Source of the DNA: Bog-473 sp963788585
GTDB lineage: Bacteria > Actinomycetota > Acidimicrobiia > Acidimicrobiales > RAAP-2
Assembly: GCA_963788585.1 (NCBI GenBank)
Contig: CAWBHA010000004.1
Location: 124,001-188,000, forward strand
Length of the DNA stretch: 64,000 nucleotides
Reading direction: 5' to 3'
Shown: one piece after another, positions 8,811-17,758 of the stretch
Numbering within the stretch: position 1 is the stretch's first letter
Layout of the letters: each line of letters begins with the position of its first letter
The notes under the pieces: model-generated
What the model saw: only the letters and a program-made list of their open reading frames with translations
Databases searched by the model: none
Told to the model about the DNA's origin: nothing
Made by a program: the position numbers and the translations under genes

Positions 8811-8990
8811 TCAGTCGACCTCGACGGCCTGGCGACCCTTGTACCAGCCGCAACTGGGGCAGACCACGTGCGGGGTCTTCGCTGCCTGGCAGTGCGGGCA
8901 CACGCTCCGGGGCGGGCGGCCCAGACGCCACGCCGCCGCCTGGTGGCTACGGCCCTTGGCCTTGGATTTCTTCTTCTTCGGGACAGCCAT
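8811..8990 (-). CDS. rpmF: 50S ribosomal protein L32
   Basis: A 59-aa ribosomal protein starting MAVPKKKKSKAKGRSHQAA, the invariant L32 N-terminus. It has a zinc-ribbon pair CPHC (31-34) and CPSC (44-47), so this is the C+ zinc-binding form; many actinobacteria also carry a zinc-free paralogue induced by zinc limitation. It lies downstream of yceD and immediately upstream of plsX, the typical yceD-rpmF-plsX arrangement. The plsX start lies within a few bases of its stop. Confidence 0.96.
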   Translation of the reverse strand: MAVPKKKKSKAKGRSHQAAAWRLGRPPRSVCPHCQAAKTPHVVCPSCGWYKGRQAVEVD

Positions 8991-9080
8991 GGACGGTCTC
9001 CAACGATCGGTGGACGATTCGGGCCCGTGACGGGGGGCGCCGAGGGCGCTCTGGAACGGTGCAAGCCCTCCGGAAAAGGG

Positions 9081-9611
9081 CTACCGGAGCACGTCGAGGC
9101 TAGCCCACCGGGGATCTCGGGGGACAACGCAGCCACAGTCGCCCTCGTTGCGGTTCGCCCCGCACCGGGTGCAGAGGCCGGCGCAGTCGGGCCGGCACAG
9201 GGGGGCCATGGGCAGCTCGAGGACGAGGGCGTCGCGCGCGAGCGGGGTGAGGTCGAGCTCGTCGTGGAGGATGGGGTAGATCTCCTCGTCGGAGGCGACC
9301 GCGAGGGGGTCGTCGGCGAAGCGCTCGTGCACGTGGATGTGCAGCTCACCCGAGACCGGCTCGGCGCAGCGGCGGCAGATGCCCTCCCACGGGGCCGTCA
9401 CGGTGCCTTCGACGTCGATGCCGCCCTCGAAGGGATGCAATGTCACGTCGACCTCGGCCTCGGCGCCGGCGGGCACGACGCTGCGGCCCGGATCGACGCC
9501 GGCGTCATCGAGTGGGCCCGCCAGAGCGACCTCGCCGCGACGCACCTCGTGGGCGGACCGGCCCGAGCGACGCAGGCGGGCGACGTGGACCACGAAGGGG
9601 TCGGCGGCCAT
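9081..9611 (-). CDS. yceD: YceD/DUF177 family protein
   Basis: A 176-aa member of the DUF177 family, linked to 23S rRNA accumulation and normally encoded directly before rpmF, as here. It has a central C-x2-C (CRRC, about 103-106) and a C-terminal cysteine cluster (LCRPDCAGLCTRCGANRN, then DCGC), probably a zinc site. The family core motif D-C-x-G-L-C-x-x-C-G is intact. It lies 55 bp downstream of the SepIVA-like gene on the same strand. Its exact biochemical role is unsettled. Confidence 0.9.
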   Translation of the reverse strand: MAADPFVVHVARLRRSGRSAHEVRRGEVALAGPLDDAGVDPGRSVVPAGAEAEVDVTLHPFEGGIDVEGTVTAPWEGICRRCAEPVSGELHIHVHERFADDPLAVASDEEIYPILHDELDLTPLARDALVLELPMAPLCRPDCAGLCTRCGANRNEGDCGCVVPRDPRWASLDVLR

Positions 9612-9666
9612 CAGCGCGCGCCCAGTCGGACCGGGACTCGGACCGGGACGAGCACTGGGGCCCGCA

Positions 9667-10230
9667 CTAGGACTGGTCCTGGTCGAAGAAGCCGTCCTCC
9701 TCCTTGCCGGCTCCCTCGTCCTCGGTTGCCGCCTCGACCAGCGGCGCGGCGAGCCGGGCCCGCCCGGCCTGGACCGTGCGGGTCAGGCGGTCGAGCACGA
9801 TCTCCATGCCGGCCAGCTTGGTGTCGACGAAATCCTCGGCCTGGTGGCGCAGCGTGCGGGCCTCCTCGTTGGCGTCGTCGAGGATGCGCTGGGCCACGGA
9901 GTTGGCCTGCCGCACGATCTCGGTGCGCTGCACCATGTGCTCGGCCTGGGCGCGCACCTCGTCCATCAGCGCCTCGGCCTCGCGGCTGCGCTCGGCCATG
10001 AACTCCTCGCGCTCGCGCAGGAGCCAGCGCGCCTGGCGCAGCTCGTCGGGCAGGCACTCGACCGCCGACTGCACGAGCGAGATCACCTCCTCGCGCGAGA
10101 CCATCACCGACGACGACAGCGGCATCGACTTGGCCGCCGCCATGTAGTCGAGTAGCTGCTGCAGGATCGAGTCGATCCCGACCTCCTCCACCGGCGGGTC
10201 CTCGTCGACGTCGAGGAACTGGTCACTCAC
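9667..10230 (-). CDS. DivIVA-like coiled-coil protein (SepIVA-like)
   Basis: A 187-aa cytoplasmic protein. It has a short N-terminal acidic segment (DQFLDVDEDPP), a helix IDSILQQLLDYMAAAKSMP, and a long coiled coil from about residue 55 to 150 rich in E/R/A/Q heptads. It ends in an acidic tail. Position between coaD and yceD-rnc-mutM-smc-ftsY matches the mycobacterial septation factor SepIVA (Rv2927c neighbourhood), so a role in polar growth or division is a reasonable inference. I chose the GTG at 10230, preceded by GAGGGGGAG; this lies 4 bp after the coaD stop. Residue-level identity to SepIVA was not tested. Confidence 0.75.
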   Translation of the reverse strand: MSDQFLDVDEDPPVEEVGIDSILQQLLDYMAAAKSMPLSSSVMVSREEVISLVQSAVECLPDELRQARWLLREREEFMAERSREAEALMDEVRAQAEHMVQRTEIVRQANSVAQRILDDANEEARTLRHQAEDFVDTKLAGMEIVLDRLTRTVQAGRARLAAPLVEAATEDEGAGKEEDGFFDQDQS

Positions 10231-10234
10231 GTCT

Positions 10235-10750
10235 TCACTCCCCCTCGCCCACCTTTCCGTCCGGGTCCCGCATCTTGTCGTATCTGGTCTGCAGCGCCTC
10301 GGCCACCGGCTTGGGCACGAAGGCAGAGACGTCACCGCCGAAGCGCCACACCTCGCGCACGAGCTTGGAGGCGACGAAGGACCACTCCGGGCTGGTGGGG
10401 ATGAAGATCGTCTCCACACCGGAGAGGTGGTTGTTCATCTGCGCCATCTGCATCTCGGCCTCGAAGTCCGAGACGGCCCGCAGGCCCCGGATGATGGCGT
10501 CGGCCCCGACGTCGCGGGCGACGTAGACGGTGAGGGTCGACATGGCGACGATTCTGACGCCGGGGAGGTGTTCGGTGACCTCTTCGAGCAGAGCCTGGCG
10601 CTCCTCGAGGTCGAAGAGCTGCGCACCCTTCTGCGGGTTGCGCACCGCGGCCACCACCACCTCGTCGAAGAGCCGGCTGGCCCGCTCGACGATCTCGAGG
10701 TGCCCGTTGTGGAAGGGATCGAACGAGCCGGGGAAGAGGCCGACCTTCAC
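10235..10750 (-). CDS. coaD: phosphopantetheine adenylyltransferase
   Basis: Penultimate step of coenzyme A synthesis: 4'-phosphopantetheine + ATP gives dephospho-CoA. A 171-aa nucleotidyltransferase with GSFDPFHNGHLEI at residues 8-20, containing the H-x-G-H catalytic motif (14-17). Further family segments are RGLRAVSDFEAEMQMA and PTSPEWSFVASKLVREV. The start is the GTG at 10750, overlapping rsmD by 4 bp, the normal rsmD-coaD pairing. Longer upstream frames are rsmD antiphase. Confidence 0.96.
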   Translation of the reverse strand: MKVGLFPGSFDPFHNGHLEIVERASRLFDEVVVAAVRNPQKGAQLFDLEERQALLEEVTEHLPGVRIVAMSTLTVYVARDVGADAIIRGLRAVSDFEAEMQMAQMNNHLSGVETIFIPTSPEWSFVASKLVREVWRFGGDVSAFVPKPVAEALQTRYDKMRDPDGKVGEGE

Positions 10751-11292
10751 GAGCCGTCTCCGCTGCGCTGAGCCACGGTCACGAGCGTACCGCCGTATCG
10801 CCGCTCCCTCGTGACCACCCAGCCCTCCGGGAGCGCAATCGGCGATGACGATTCCATGACCACCACGCCGGCGCGCAGCGCTCCGAGCAGGGCCGGCCAC
10901 TCCTCGTACAAGTAGGGCGGGTCGCACAGCGCGAGGTCGAACTCGCCGGCGGTGCCGGACTCGAGCCAGCCCGGCAACGAGGCCCGCACCAGGGTGGCGG
11001 GCTCGTCGGCCAGCCCCACCGCATGGAGGTTCTGGCGCACCGCGGCGAGGGCGTCCGGGTCCAGGTCGACGAACGTGGCCGAGGCCGCCCCCCGGGAAAG
11101 CGCCTCGACGCCCAGCGCGCCGCTGCCGCAGAAGAGGTCGACCACCCCCAACCCCTCGACGCCGCCCTGCGAACCCAGGATGTCGAAGATCGACTCGCGC
11201 ACCCGGTCCGACGTCGGGCGCACAGAGTGGGGCAGCCGGGCCGACAGGCGGCGCCCGCGGCTCCGGCCTCCGATGACCCGCATCGCGACCAC
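10747..11292 (-). CDS. rsmD: 16S rRNA (guanine966-N2)-methyltransferase RsmD
   Basis: A 181-aa SAM-dependent rRNA methyltransferase. N-terminal RVIGGRSRGRRL and RPTSDRVRESIFDIL are family hallmarks. SAM motif I is VDLFCGSGALGVEALSRGA and the catalytic motif IV is CDPPY. It overlaps coaD by 4 bp and lies 45 bp downstream of recG. Start choice: two near-adjacent ATGs (residues 1 and 4). The first is used; the second, reading MRVIGG, is equally plausible. Confidence 0.95.
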   Translation of the reverse strand: MVAMRVIGGRSRGRRLSARLPHSVRPTSDRVRESIFDILGSQGGVEGLGVVDLFCGSGALGVEALSRGAASATFVDLDPDALAAVRQNLHAVGLADEPATLVRASLPGWLESGTAGEFDLALCDPPYLYEEWPALLGALRAGVVVMESSSPIALPEGWVVTRERRYGGTLVTVAQRSGDGS

Positions 11293-11337
11293 CCTACGGC
11301 GGCGCCGGACACCCGGACCGTCGCAGGGCCCACCGGC

Positions 11338-13494
11338 TCAGCTCTTGAAGAGGTATTCCCCCTCGTCCTCACTCAGGAGGAGCCTGACCTCGTCGGCCAG
11401 GTCGGCGTGCGCCTCGAGCTGGGGGTCCTTGCCCACCAACGCGTCGGCGGCCCGCCGCGCCTCGTCGAGCAGCGCGATGTCGCCGGGGTCGGTCAGCGAG
11501 GCCAGGCGCAGGTCGCTCTGCCCCTTCTGGCGCGCCCCGAGCAGCGTCCCCTCGCCGCGCACGCGCAGGTCGGCCTCGGCCAGCGAGAAGCCGTCGGTCG
11601 ACGCGGCGACGGCCTCGAGGCGCTCGTTGCCCTCGGCGCCCCCGAGCAGGTAGCACCAGCTCGCCGTGCCGCCGCGCCCGACGCGGCCGCGCAACTGGTG
11701 CAGCTGGGCGATGCCGAAGCGATCGGCGCTCTCGATGACCATGACGGTCGCCTCGGGCACGTCCACCCCCACCTCGATCACGGTCGTCGCCACGAGCACA
11801 TCGAGGGCGCCGGCGCGGAAGCGGTCCATCACCTCCTCGCGGGCCCCTGATGCCATCTGGCCGTGGAGCAGGCCGACCTGCAACCCGGCCAACTCCCCGC
11901 CGGCCAGGCGCTCGTACTCCTCGGTGGCCGACTTGGCCTCCACCCGCAGGGACTCAGCGACCAGGGGGCAGACGACGAAGGCCCGGTGGCCCGCGGCCAC
12001 CTCCGCGCGCACCCGCTTCCAGGCCCGCTCCTCGCCACGGTGCCCCTCGCCGGGCAACCACTCGGTCGTGACGGGGACGCGGCCCGGCGGCAGCTCGTCG
12101 AGGGTGGTCAGGTCGAGGTCGCCGAAGATCACCATGGCGGCCGTGCGCGGGATGGGCGTGGCGGTCATCACGAGCAGGTCGGGGTCGCCGTCGGCCCCCT
12201 TGGCGCGGAGCGTCGCTCGCTGCTCCACACCGAAGCGGTGCTGCTCGTCGATCACGACGCAGCCGAGGGACCCGAAGGCGACCTCCTCGGTCAGCAACGC
12301 ATGGGTACCGACGACGACGCCGATCTCGCCCGCGGCCAGACCCTCGAGCACCTTCGCGCGCGCCTTGCCCTTCACCCGGCTCGTCAGCAGTTCGACTCGC
12401 ACCTCGCCGCCCGCCATGCCACCCGGTCCCTCGAGGTCGCCGAGCAGTGCCCGCACCGCGGCGAAGTGCTGCTCGGCCAAGACTTCGGTCGGCACCATCA
12501 GGGCGCCCTGGTGGCCGCTCTGGACGGCGCCGAGCAGTGCGGCCAGCGCGACCACCGTCTTGCCCGAGCCGACGTCGCCCTGGAGCAGGCGGTGCATCGG
12601 AAAGGGGCCCGCCATGTCGGCCACGATGACCGCCAGCGCGCGCCGCTGGGCCTTGGTCAGCTCGTAGGGCAGCCCGGAGAGGAAGCGCGCCACCAGCGTG
12701 TCGTGCACGGCGCCGGTGACCTCGCGGGGCGAGACGTCGTGGTGCAGCGCGCGGGCATTGACCTCGAAGGCGCGGCGGCGCAGCACGAGCGCCAGCTGCA
12801 GCCGGAAGAGCTCGTCGAAGACGAGGCGGCGCCGGGCGGGCTCGACGACGTCGAGCGACTCGGGGCGATGGATGGCGTGGAACGCCTCGGTCCGGTCCCA
12901 CAGGTCGAGCGCGGTACGCCACTCGGACGGCAGGGGGTCGGCGAACTCGCCGGCGCGCTCGAGCGCCTCGCCGACCCAGGTGCCGATCTCCCAGCTGGTC
13001 AGGCCGGCCTTGGCCGAGGCCGGGTAGACGGGCAGGATGCGCAGTGTCCGCCGCCCGGGCGCCACGCCCGCCACCACGTCGACGACGGGGTTGGCCATCT
13101 GACGACTGCCCCGATACTCGGTCACCTTCCCGAAGAAGATGGCCTCGGTGCCCGCCTCGAGCTGCTTGGCCCGCCAGGGCTGGTTGAAGAAGACGATCTT
13201 GAGGCGGCCGGTGTCGTCGCGCACGACCACGTCGACGACGGCACGACCGGTACGCGCCCGGCGGGCGTGGGCCGACTGCACCGTCGCCAGGACGGCGGCC
13301 TCGTCGCCGACCACGAGGTCCGACACGTCGGCCTGGCGGGTGCGGTCGATGTAACGGCGCGGGTACGTCGTCACCAGGTCGAGCACGGACTCGATGCCCA
13401 GCTCGGCCAGCATCTCGGCCCGCCGCTCCGAGACCCCGTGGAGGCGCTCCACGCCGATCGCGCGCAGCGCGCCGAGGCTGCGGCCGTTACTCAA
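11338..13494 (-). CDS. recG: ATP-dependent DNA helicase RecG
   Basis: Fork-reversal/branch-migration helicase, 718 aa. The N-terminal OB-fold wedge domain (about 1-190) precedes two RecA-like domains. Walker A is GDVGSGKTVVA (around 305-315), motif II is DEQHRFG (a DExH box), motif III is TATPIPRT, and motif VI is QLRGRVGRG. The C-terminus (LLLSEDEGEYLFKS) is normal. Its start overlaps the DAK2-domain gene by 8 bp, the usual DAK-recG-rsmD-coaD series. Confidence 0.97.
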   Translation of the reverse strand: MSNGRSLGALRAIGVERLHGVSERRAEMLAELGIESVLDLVTTYPRRYIDRTRQADVSDLVVGDEAAVLATVQSAHARRARTGRAVVDVVVRDDTGRLKIVFFNQPWRAKQLEAGTEAIFFGKVTEYRGSRQMANPVVDVVAGVAPGRRTLRILPVYPASAKAGLTSWEIGTWVGEALERAGEFADPLPSEWRTALDLWDRTEAFHAIHRPESLDVVEPARRRLVFDELFRLQLALVLRRRAFEVNARALHHDVSPREVTGAVHDTLVARFLSGLPYELTKAQRRALAVIVADMAGPFPMHRLLQGDVGSGKTVVALAALLGAVQSGHQGALMVPTEVLAEQHFAAVRALLGDLEGPGGMAGGEVRVELLTSRVKGKARAKVLEGLAAGEIGVVVGTHALLTEEVAFGSLGCVVIDEQHRFGVEQRATLRAKGADGDPDLLVMTATPIPRTAAMVIFGDLDLTTLDELPPGRVPVTTEWLPGEGHRGEERAWKRVRAEVAAGHRAFVVCPLVAESLRVEAKSATEEYERLAGGELAGLQVGLLHGQMASGAREEVMDRFRAGALDVLVATTVIEVGVDVPEATVMVIESADRFGIAQLHQLRGRVGRGGTASWCYLLGGAEGNERLEAVAASTDGFSLAEADLRVRGEGTLLGARQKGQSDLRLASLTDPGDIALLDEARRAADALVGKDPQLEAHADLADEVRLLLSEDEGEYLFKS

Positions 13495-15190
13495 TCCCGA
13501 GAAGGTACGGGTAGAGGGGTTGCCCGCCCTGGTGCACCTCGAGCGCGACGTCGGGGTGCTCCTCGCTCAGCCATTCCTCGATGCGCCTGGTGTCGGCCTT
13601 GCGGGCACCCTCGCCCTCGATCAGCGTCACGAGCTCGTGGCTCTCGTCGAGCAGGCGATCGAGCAGCAGGCGGGTGCACACGACGGCGTTGTCCGCCACG
13701 GCGACCACGCCGTCGCGGGAGACGCCGATGTAGTCGCCCTCGTGGACCTCGCCGGCTTGGGTCACCGAGTCGCGCACGGCCTGCGTCACCTCGGCGGGCA
13801 CCACCCGGGCGGCCGAGGTGAGCATGGAGGCCTCGTTGGCCTCGGCGCCCGCGGCGGGGTCGTAGGCCAACAGCGCCGCGAACCCCTCGACGATGGATCC
13901 GGTGCCCACCACCCGCACCGTCTTGGGGCTCAGCGCGTCGACCTGCTCGGCCACGGGGCGGATGTTCTTGTTGTTCGGCAGGATCACCACCTCGTCGGAG
14001 CCGACCGACTCGACGGCCTTCAGCAGATCGGCCGTGGCGGGGTTCATGGTCTGGCCGCCGACGACGAGGTGGTGCACGCCGAGCGAACGGAAGATCCGGC
14101 CGATGCCGTCGCCCGACACGACCGCCACGACGCTCGTCCTCGGAGGTGGTCCGGCCCCCTCGACCGGTGGTCCCACCTCGGGGGCGCCGACGTTCTCGCG
14201 CACCCAGCGCTCCTCCTCGACCTGCTCCTCGAGGTCGGTGACCCTGATGCGCGAGGGGCGGCCCGCGTCCACCCCGGCCTCGACGGCCGCGCCCACGTCG
14301 TTGGTGTGGATGTGGCAGTTCCACAGGCCGTCGCCGCCCACAACGACGATGGAGTCGCCGATGCCCGCCCACACCTCCTTGAACGCCTCCACGGAGTCGT
14401 CCCGCGCCTGCAGCAGGTACATGACCTCGTAGCGCAGGTCGCCGACCGTCTGGCCCTCGCCGCCGGCGGCGCCCGAGCCGTTCCGGGTCACCCCGGCCCC
14501 GTTCGACGCGGCAGCCCAGCCGTCGAGTGCGGCCAGGTCGGGCGCGGCGACCCCCGAGGGCTCAGGCAACGGACGCCCGTCGAGGACGAGGAGGAAGGCG
14601 TCGAGCAGGAGGAGGAACCCCGAGCCGCCGGCGTCGACGACGCCGGCCTGGGCCAGCACCGGGAGCATCTGGGGCGTGCGCGCCAACGCGTCGGCGGCCT
14701 CCCCCCGCGCGCGCTCGAGCACGCCGACGAGGCCCGAGCCATGCGTGGCGCCGTCCGCCGCGGCGTCGGCCACCGTGAGGATCGTCCCCTCGACCGGCCG
14801 CACCACGGCCCGCCGGGCCAGCGCGGAGGCGTGGCCCATGGCGTCGACGAGGAGCTCGGGACCCACGCCGCCCTCCCCGGCCGAGGCCATGCGCTCGCTC
14901 ATGCCCCGCAAGAGCTGGGAGAGGATGACGCCCGAGTTCCCCCGGGCCCCCATGAGCGACCCATGCCCGATGGCCGTGCACACCTCGGCCAGGCCCGCGC
15001 CGGCCGCCACCGCATCGAGCTCGGTGACTACGGCCTCGAGCGTCAGGGCCATGTTGGTGCCCGTGTCGCCGTCGGGCACCGGGTAGACGTTGAGGCGGTT
15101 GATGTCGATCTGGTGGAGGCGCAGGGCGTCGCGGTAGCCCCCCATCACGGCGCGCAGCTCGTGGGCGCCGAGGGTCGCCGGGGAGGTCAT
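13487..15190 (-). CDS. DAK2/DhaL-domain protein (FakA/YloV-like)
   Basis: A 567-aa protein with an N-terminal DhaL-type ATP-binding kinase domain. The metal-binding acidic motif is NVYPVPDGDTGTNM and a second loop is ARGNSGVILSQLL; VVDAGGSGFLLLLDAF is also conserved. The C-terminal half is DegV-like (VVAVVSGDGIGRIFRSLG; VILPNNKNIRPVAEQ). This is the architecture of fatty acid kinase A, which phosphorylates acyl groups presented by FakB-type proteins. No FakB gene is in the window. In actinobacteria this gene usually sits between rpmB and recG, as here. A role in fatty-acid phosphorylation is inferred from family. Confidence 0.88.
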   Translation of the reverse strand: MTSPATLGAHELRAVMGGYRDALRLHQIDINRLNVYPVPDGDTGTNMALTLEAVVTELDAVAAGAGLAEVCTAIGHGSLMGARGNSGVILSQLLRGMSERMASAGEGGVGPELLVDAMGHASALARRAVVRPVEGTILTVADAAADGATHGSGLVGVLERARGEAADALARTPQMLPVLAQAGVVDAGGSGFLLLLDAFLLVLDGRPLPEPSGVAAPDLAALDGWAAASNGAGVTRNGSGAAGGEGQTVGDLRYEVMYLLQARDDSVEAFKEVWAGIGDSIVVVGGDGLWNCHIHTNDVGAAVEAGVDAGRPSRIRVTDLEEQVEEERWVRENVGAPEVGPPVEGAGPPPRTSVVAVVSGDGIGRIFRSLGVHHLVVGGQTMNPATADLLKAVESVGSDEVVILPNNKNIRPVAEQVDALSPKTVRVVGTGSIVEGFAALLAYDPAAGAEANEASMLTSAARVVPAEVTQAVRDSVTQAGEVHEGDYIGVSRDGVVAVADNAVVCTRLLLDRLLDESHELVTLIEGEGARKADTRRIEEWLSEEHPDVALEVHQGGQPLYPYLLGIE

Positions 15191-15272
15191 GGCAGGGGAT
15201 GCTAACCTTTTCGCTGTTCGTGAAGGCCTGCCTGGTCCGTCGACCGCGGCCTCCCTCAGGAAGGTTCACCCC

Positions 15273-15494
15273 ATGGCATCTGTGTGCGACATCTGCGGCA
15301 AGAAGCCGTCGTTCGGCATGAACGTCAGCCACTCGCACCGGCGTACCAAGCGGCGGTGGAACCCCAACGTGCAGAGGGTGCGCGCGCTCGTCGACGGTGC
15401 ACCGAAGCGACTCCACGTGTGCACCTCGTGCATCCGGGCGGGCAAGATCACCAAGCCGCCGCGCCGGACGCACGAGCCCAGCTCGACCAGCTGA
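15273..15494 (+). CDS. rpmB: 50S ribosomal protein L28
   Basis: A 73-aa ribosomal protein with MASVCDICGKKPSFGMNVSH at the N-terminus and RTKRRWNPNVQRVR in the middle. It has cysteines at CDIC and CTSC, so this is the zinc-binding form of L28. The ATG at 15273 has AGGAAGG about 10 bp upstream. It is divergent from the DAK2-domain gene, sharing an 82-bp intergenic region with a possible TAACCT -10 at 15203. An open frame upstream of the ATG is not needed. Confidence 0.96.
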   Translation: MASVCDICGKKPSFGMNVSHSHRRTKRRWNPNVQRVRALVDGAPKRLHVCTSCIRAGKITKPPRRTHEPSSTS

Positions 15495-15500
15495 CCGCGC

Positions 15501-15537
15501 CAACCCGCCAACCCGCCAACCCGCCAACCCGCCAACC
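15501..15537. repeat. 4.6 tandem copies of the octamer CAACCCGC
   Basis: Directly after the rpmB stop the sequence repeats CAACCCGC at 15501, 15509, 15517 and 15525 plus a partial CAACC. It is an 8-bp microsatellite, not a multiple of three, in noncoding DNA between rpmB and the convergent secreted-protein gene. No terminator hairpin overlaps it. Confidence 0.85.
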
Positions 15538-15625
15538 GGAGCTGATCCCCGGCGCGAGGGAAACGAGCGCCACGTGAGCGGCCGCTCCCTCCTGGACCAC
15601 CGGTTCTCGCTGGTTCGGAACGCCC

Positions 15626-17470
15626 CTAGATCGAGGCCCGCCCGCGCAGGCGCCGGTGCCAGACGAAGAACCCGCCGCCGACGGTCGCGGCCACGATCGG
15701 AAGCAACGGCAGCCAGGGAGCTTCAGGGAGCGCATCGCCGGGCTGGGTGGTCGGCACGAACGCCACGCCCCGGATCACTTGCCCGTACGTCGGCGCCATG
15801 AGGCTCGTGAAGGTCTCGCCGCCGGGCAGCGACGTGGCAGCCAGGTTGTCGGTGATCGAGACGAGTGCGTTGGGGTCGGCGCCCTGGTCACCGCTGAAGC
15901 TCACCGTCGAGGTCGCCGCGTACAGCGTCACCGTGCCGTCGGCTTTGACCTGTCCGGTGAGGTTGCGCAGGCCGTCGACGGCGGGCGCCCACGGTCCCGT
16001 GACGGTCGTCGCCTTCTTGCCCGTGCCCGAGGTGTACGAGTTGTTCCCGGTCGGGTAGCTCGGCACCGTGTAGGGCACGCCGAGGTTGAGGCCGTTCTGC
16101 AGCGTGTAGGCGAGCTGCCAGCTGCCGCTGGACGAGTTGAAGACCCACTTCTGCAGCCCGGCGGTCGTCGAAGCCGTCGCCGCCGTGTAGGTGTTCGTCG
16201 CGCTCGAGTAGGTGTTGTCACCGGCACCTTCGTCCGCCACGTAGAGCACGGTCGGGCTGGCGAACCAGATGCCGAACGGGTAGTCGGACGAGTCGGTGGC
16301 GCCGCTGGCCGACGTCGTCGGGAACCCGTTCAGGATGCACATGTTCGTCGGGGTCAGACCCGGGTTGGCGGTCGTGAGCGACAGCGTGGCGTTGCTGGTG
16401 GAGTAGGCCGGCGGGGTCCACGTGCTCGCGCTCGGCAAGGTCGCGGTCGTGCTGGGCAGGCCGGACCCGCTCGGGCATGCGGCCCCAGTGGTGTTGAGGA
16501 AGTAGACCGTGTTCACGCCGTTGCTCCCGCTGCCCTTCGTCATGTAGAGAACGTTGTTGTAGTCGGTCAGACCGCGGAAGTTGTCGTCCTTGGCCGCCGT
16601 GTCGGCCGCGGCACCGGTCTGGACGATGTTGAAGTTCCCGAGCGGGGTGGTCGCGCCGGGGCTCTGGCCCGACTCGGGCCCGTTGTTGGTCGAGAGAATT
16701 TGTGAACCCGTCCCCACGACGACGCCCTGTGGCTCGGGCTTGGAACCGTTGCCGGCGTTGCCCGTGGTGTAGATGGTGTTGGCCGCGCTGTTCAGGATGG
16801 CGGCCCGGCCGTTGTCGCCGCTGTAGGCGTTGGTCTCGGTGAACTGGACGTTCCCGTACTGGTCCAGCTGGGCAATGCCCCGGTACGTGGGTGTCGCGCT
16901 GTCGGCGTTGGTGGTGTCGATGGCACCAGGCGTGTCGGCGTTCGAGACGTCGATGGCGCCCGATGGGGCGACGTAGCCCATGAAGTCGACGTACTGGTTG
17001 TCCGTGGAGTCGTTCAGCGCCAGCTCCGACTTGGACGAGAAGCTCGTGGTCATCTGGTCGCTGCCCGACGTGACGCCGGACATCGTGCTGTTGGGCACCT
17101 CGACCTGGCTCACCGGGGTGCCCGAGGGAGTGATCTCGTCGATCCAGATCGGCTGGCTCACCCCGAAGCTGGCGTCGATGCCGAGGTTGTTGAAGACCTG
17201 CGGGTAGGTGCCGTTGGCCTCGGCCGTGACGCAGGTGGCCTTCGTGTAGACCGTGCCGCCGCAATTGGGGGGCAGCTGGGTGGTCCCGGCCGTGATGTTG
17301 GCGTTGGTCGTCCAGATGCTGGTCGAGACCAACAGGTTCCCGGGCGTGAAGGTGTTCTCGCCGTAGGCGGCGCCGATCGGCACCGCCAGCACGCTCGTCG
17401 ACATGACGACGACCCCCACGGCCAGCAGGACGGCACGGCTGGGCACCTGCGAGCGCGCGCGAGCCAACAT
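15626..17470 (-). CDS. secreted, C-terminally anchored surface protein
   Basis: A 614-aa protein with a signal peptide (basic SQVPSR then LLAVGVVVMSTSVLAVPIGA, cleavage near AAYG). The mature part is rich in N/T/S and G with short beta-strand repeats such as GIAQLDQYGNVQFTE and GLTDYNNVLYMTKG, suggesting a beta-propeller-like fold. Near the end come LPEAP, a hydrophobic helix (LLPIVAATVGGGFFV) and a basic tail (RRLRGRAS), so it is probably wall- or membrane-anchored; the LPEAP could be a sorting-type signal. The ATG at 17470 has a strong AAGGAG upstream. No named family recognised. Confidence 0.8.
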   Translation of the reverse strand: MLARARSQVPSRAVLLAVGVVVMSTSVLAVPIGAAYGENTFTPGNLLVSTSIWTTNANITAGTTQLPPNCGGTVYTKATCVTAEANGTYPQVFNNLGIDASFGVSQPIWIDEITPSGTPVSQVEVPNSTMSGVTSGSDQMTTSFSSKSELALNDSTDNQYVDFMGYVAPSGAIDVSNADTPGAIDTTNADSATPTYRGIAQLDQYGNVQFTETNAYSGDNGRAAILNSAANTIYTTGNAGNGSKPEPQGVVVGTGSQILSTNNGPESGQSPGATTPLGNFNIVQTGAAADTAAKDDNFRGLTDYNNVLYMTKGSGSNGVNTVYFLNTTGAACPSGSGLPSTTATLPSASTWTPPAYSTSNATLSLTTANPGLTPTNMCILNGFPTTSASGATDSSDYPFGIWFASPTVLYVADEGAGDNTYSSATNTYTAATASTTAGLQKWVFNSSSGSWQLAYTLQNGLNLGVPYTVPSYPTGNNSYTSGTGKKATTVTGPWAPAVDGLRNLTGQVKADGTVTLYAATSTVSFSGDQGADPNALVSITDNLAATSLPGGETFTSLMAPTYGQVIRGVAFVPTTQPGDALPEAPWLPLLPIVAATVGGGFFVWHRRLRGRASI

Positions 17471-17758
17471 ACTCGTCTCCTTCTTTCGGTCGGGGTAGCC
17501 GCGATCGCCCGGGGCGCCCGTAGTTGGCGGCAGCCTAAGAAAGAGGTATGAATCAGTCGCGATCGATATTCGAACAGGTGGTTATCTCTTCGTGTCGATC
17601 ATGCGACACGACAACGAATCCAAACCGGATCGGGTGACTTCACGCGCTATCCGCGTTGCGGACGGATGTTGCAGTCGCAACAGGCACGCGGACACGCGCC
17701 GGTACGCGCACGCGCACACGCGCCCCGTGCGCGCCCCTGCGCATGACATCCGGTCGAG
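17471..17758. other. intergenic region with alternating purine-pyrimidine CG/CA tract
   Basis: No gene seen. The region holds the promoter and leader of the secreted-protein gene at its left end. From 17702 to 17723 there are 22 strictly alternating purine-pyrimidine bases made of GC/AC steps, and similar ACACGCG blocks lie on both sides. This is the kind of sequence that favours Z-form DNA under supercoiling. It sits just past the 3' end of thiL (17759). Confidence 0.5.
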
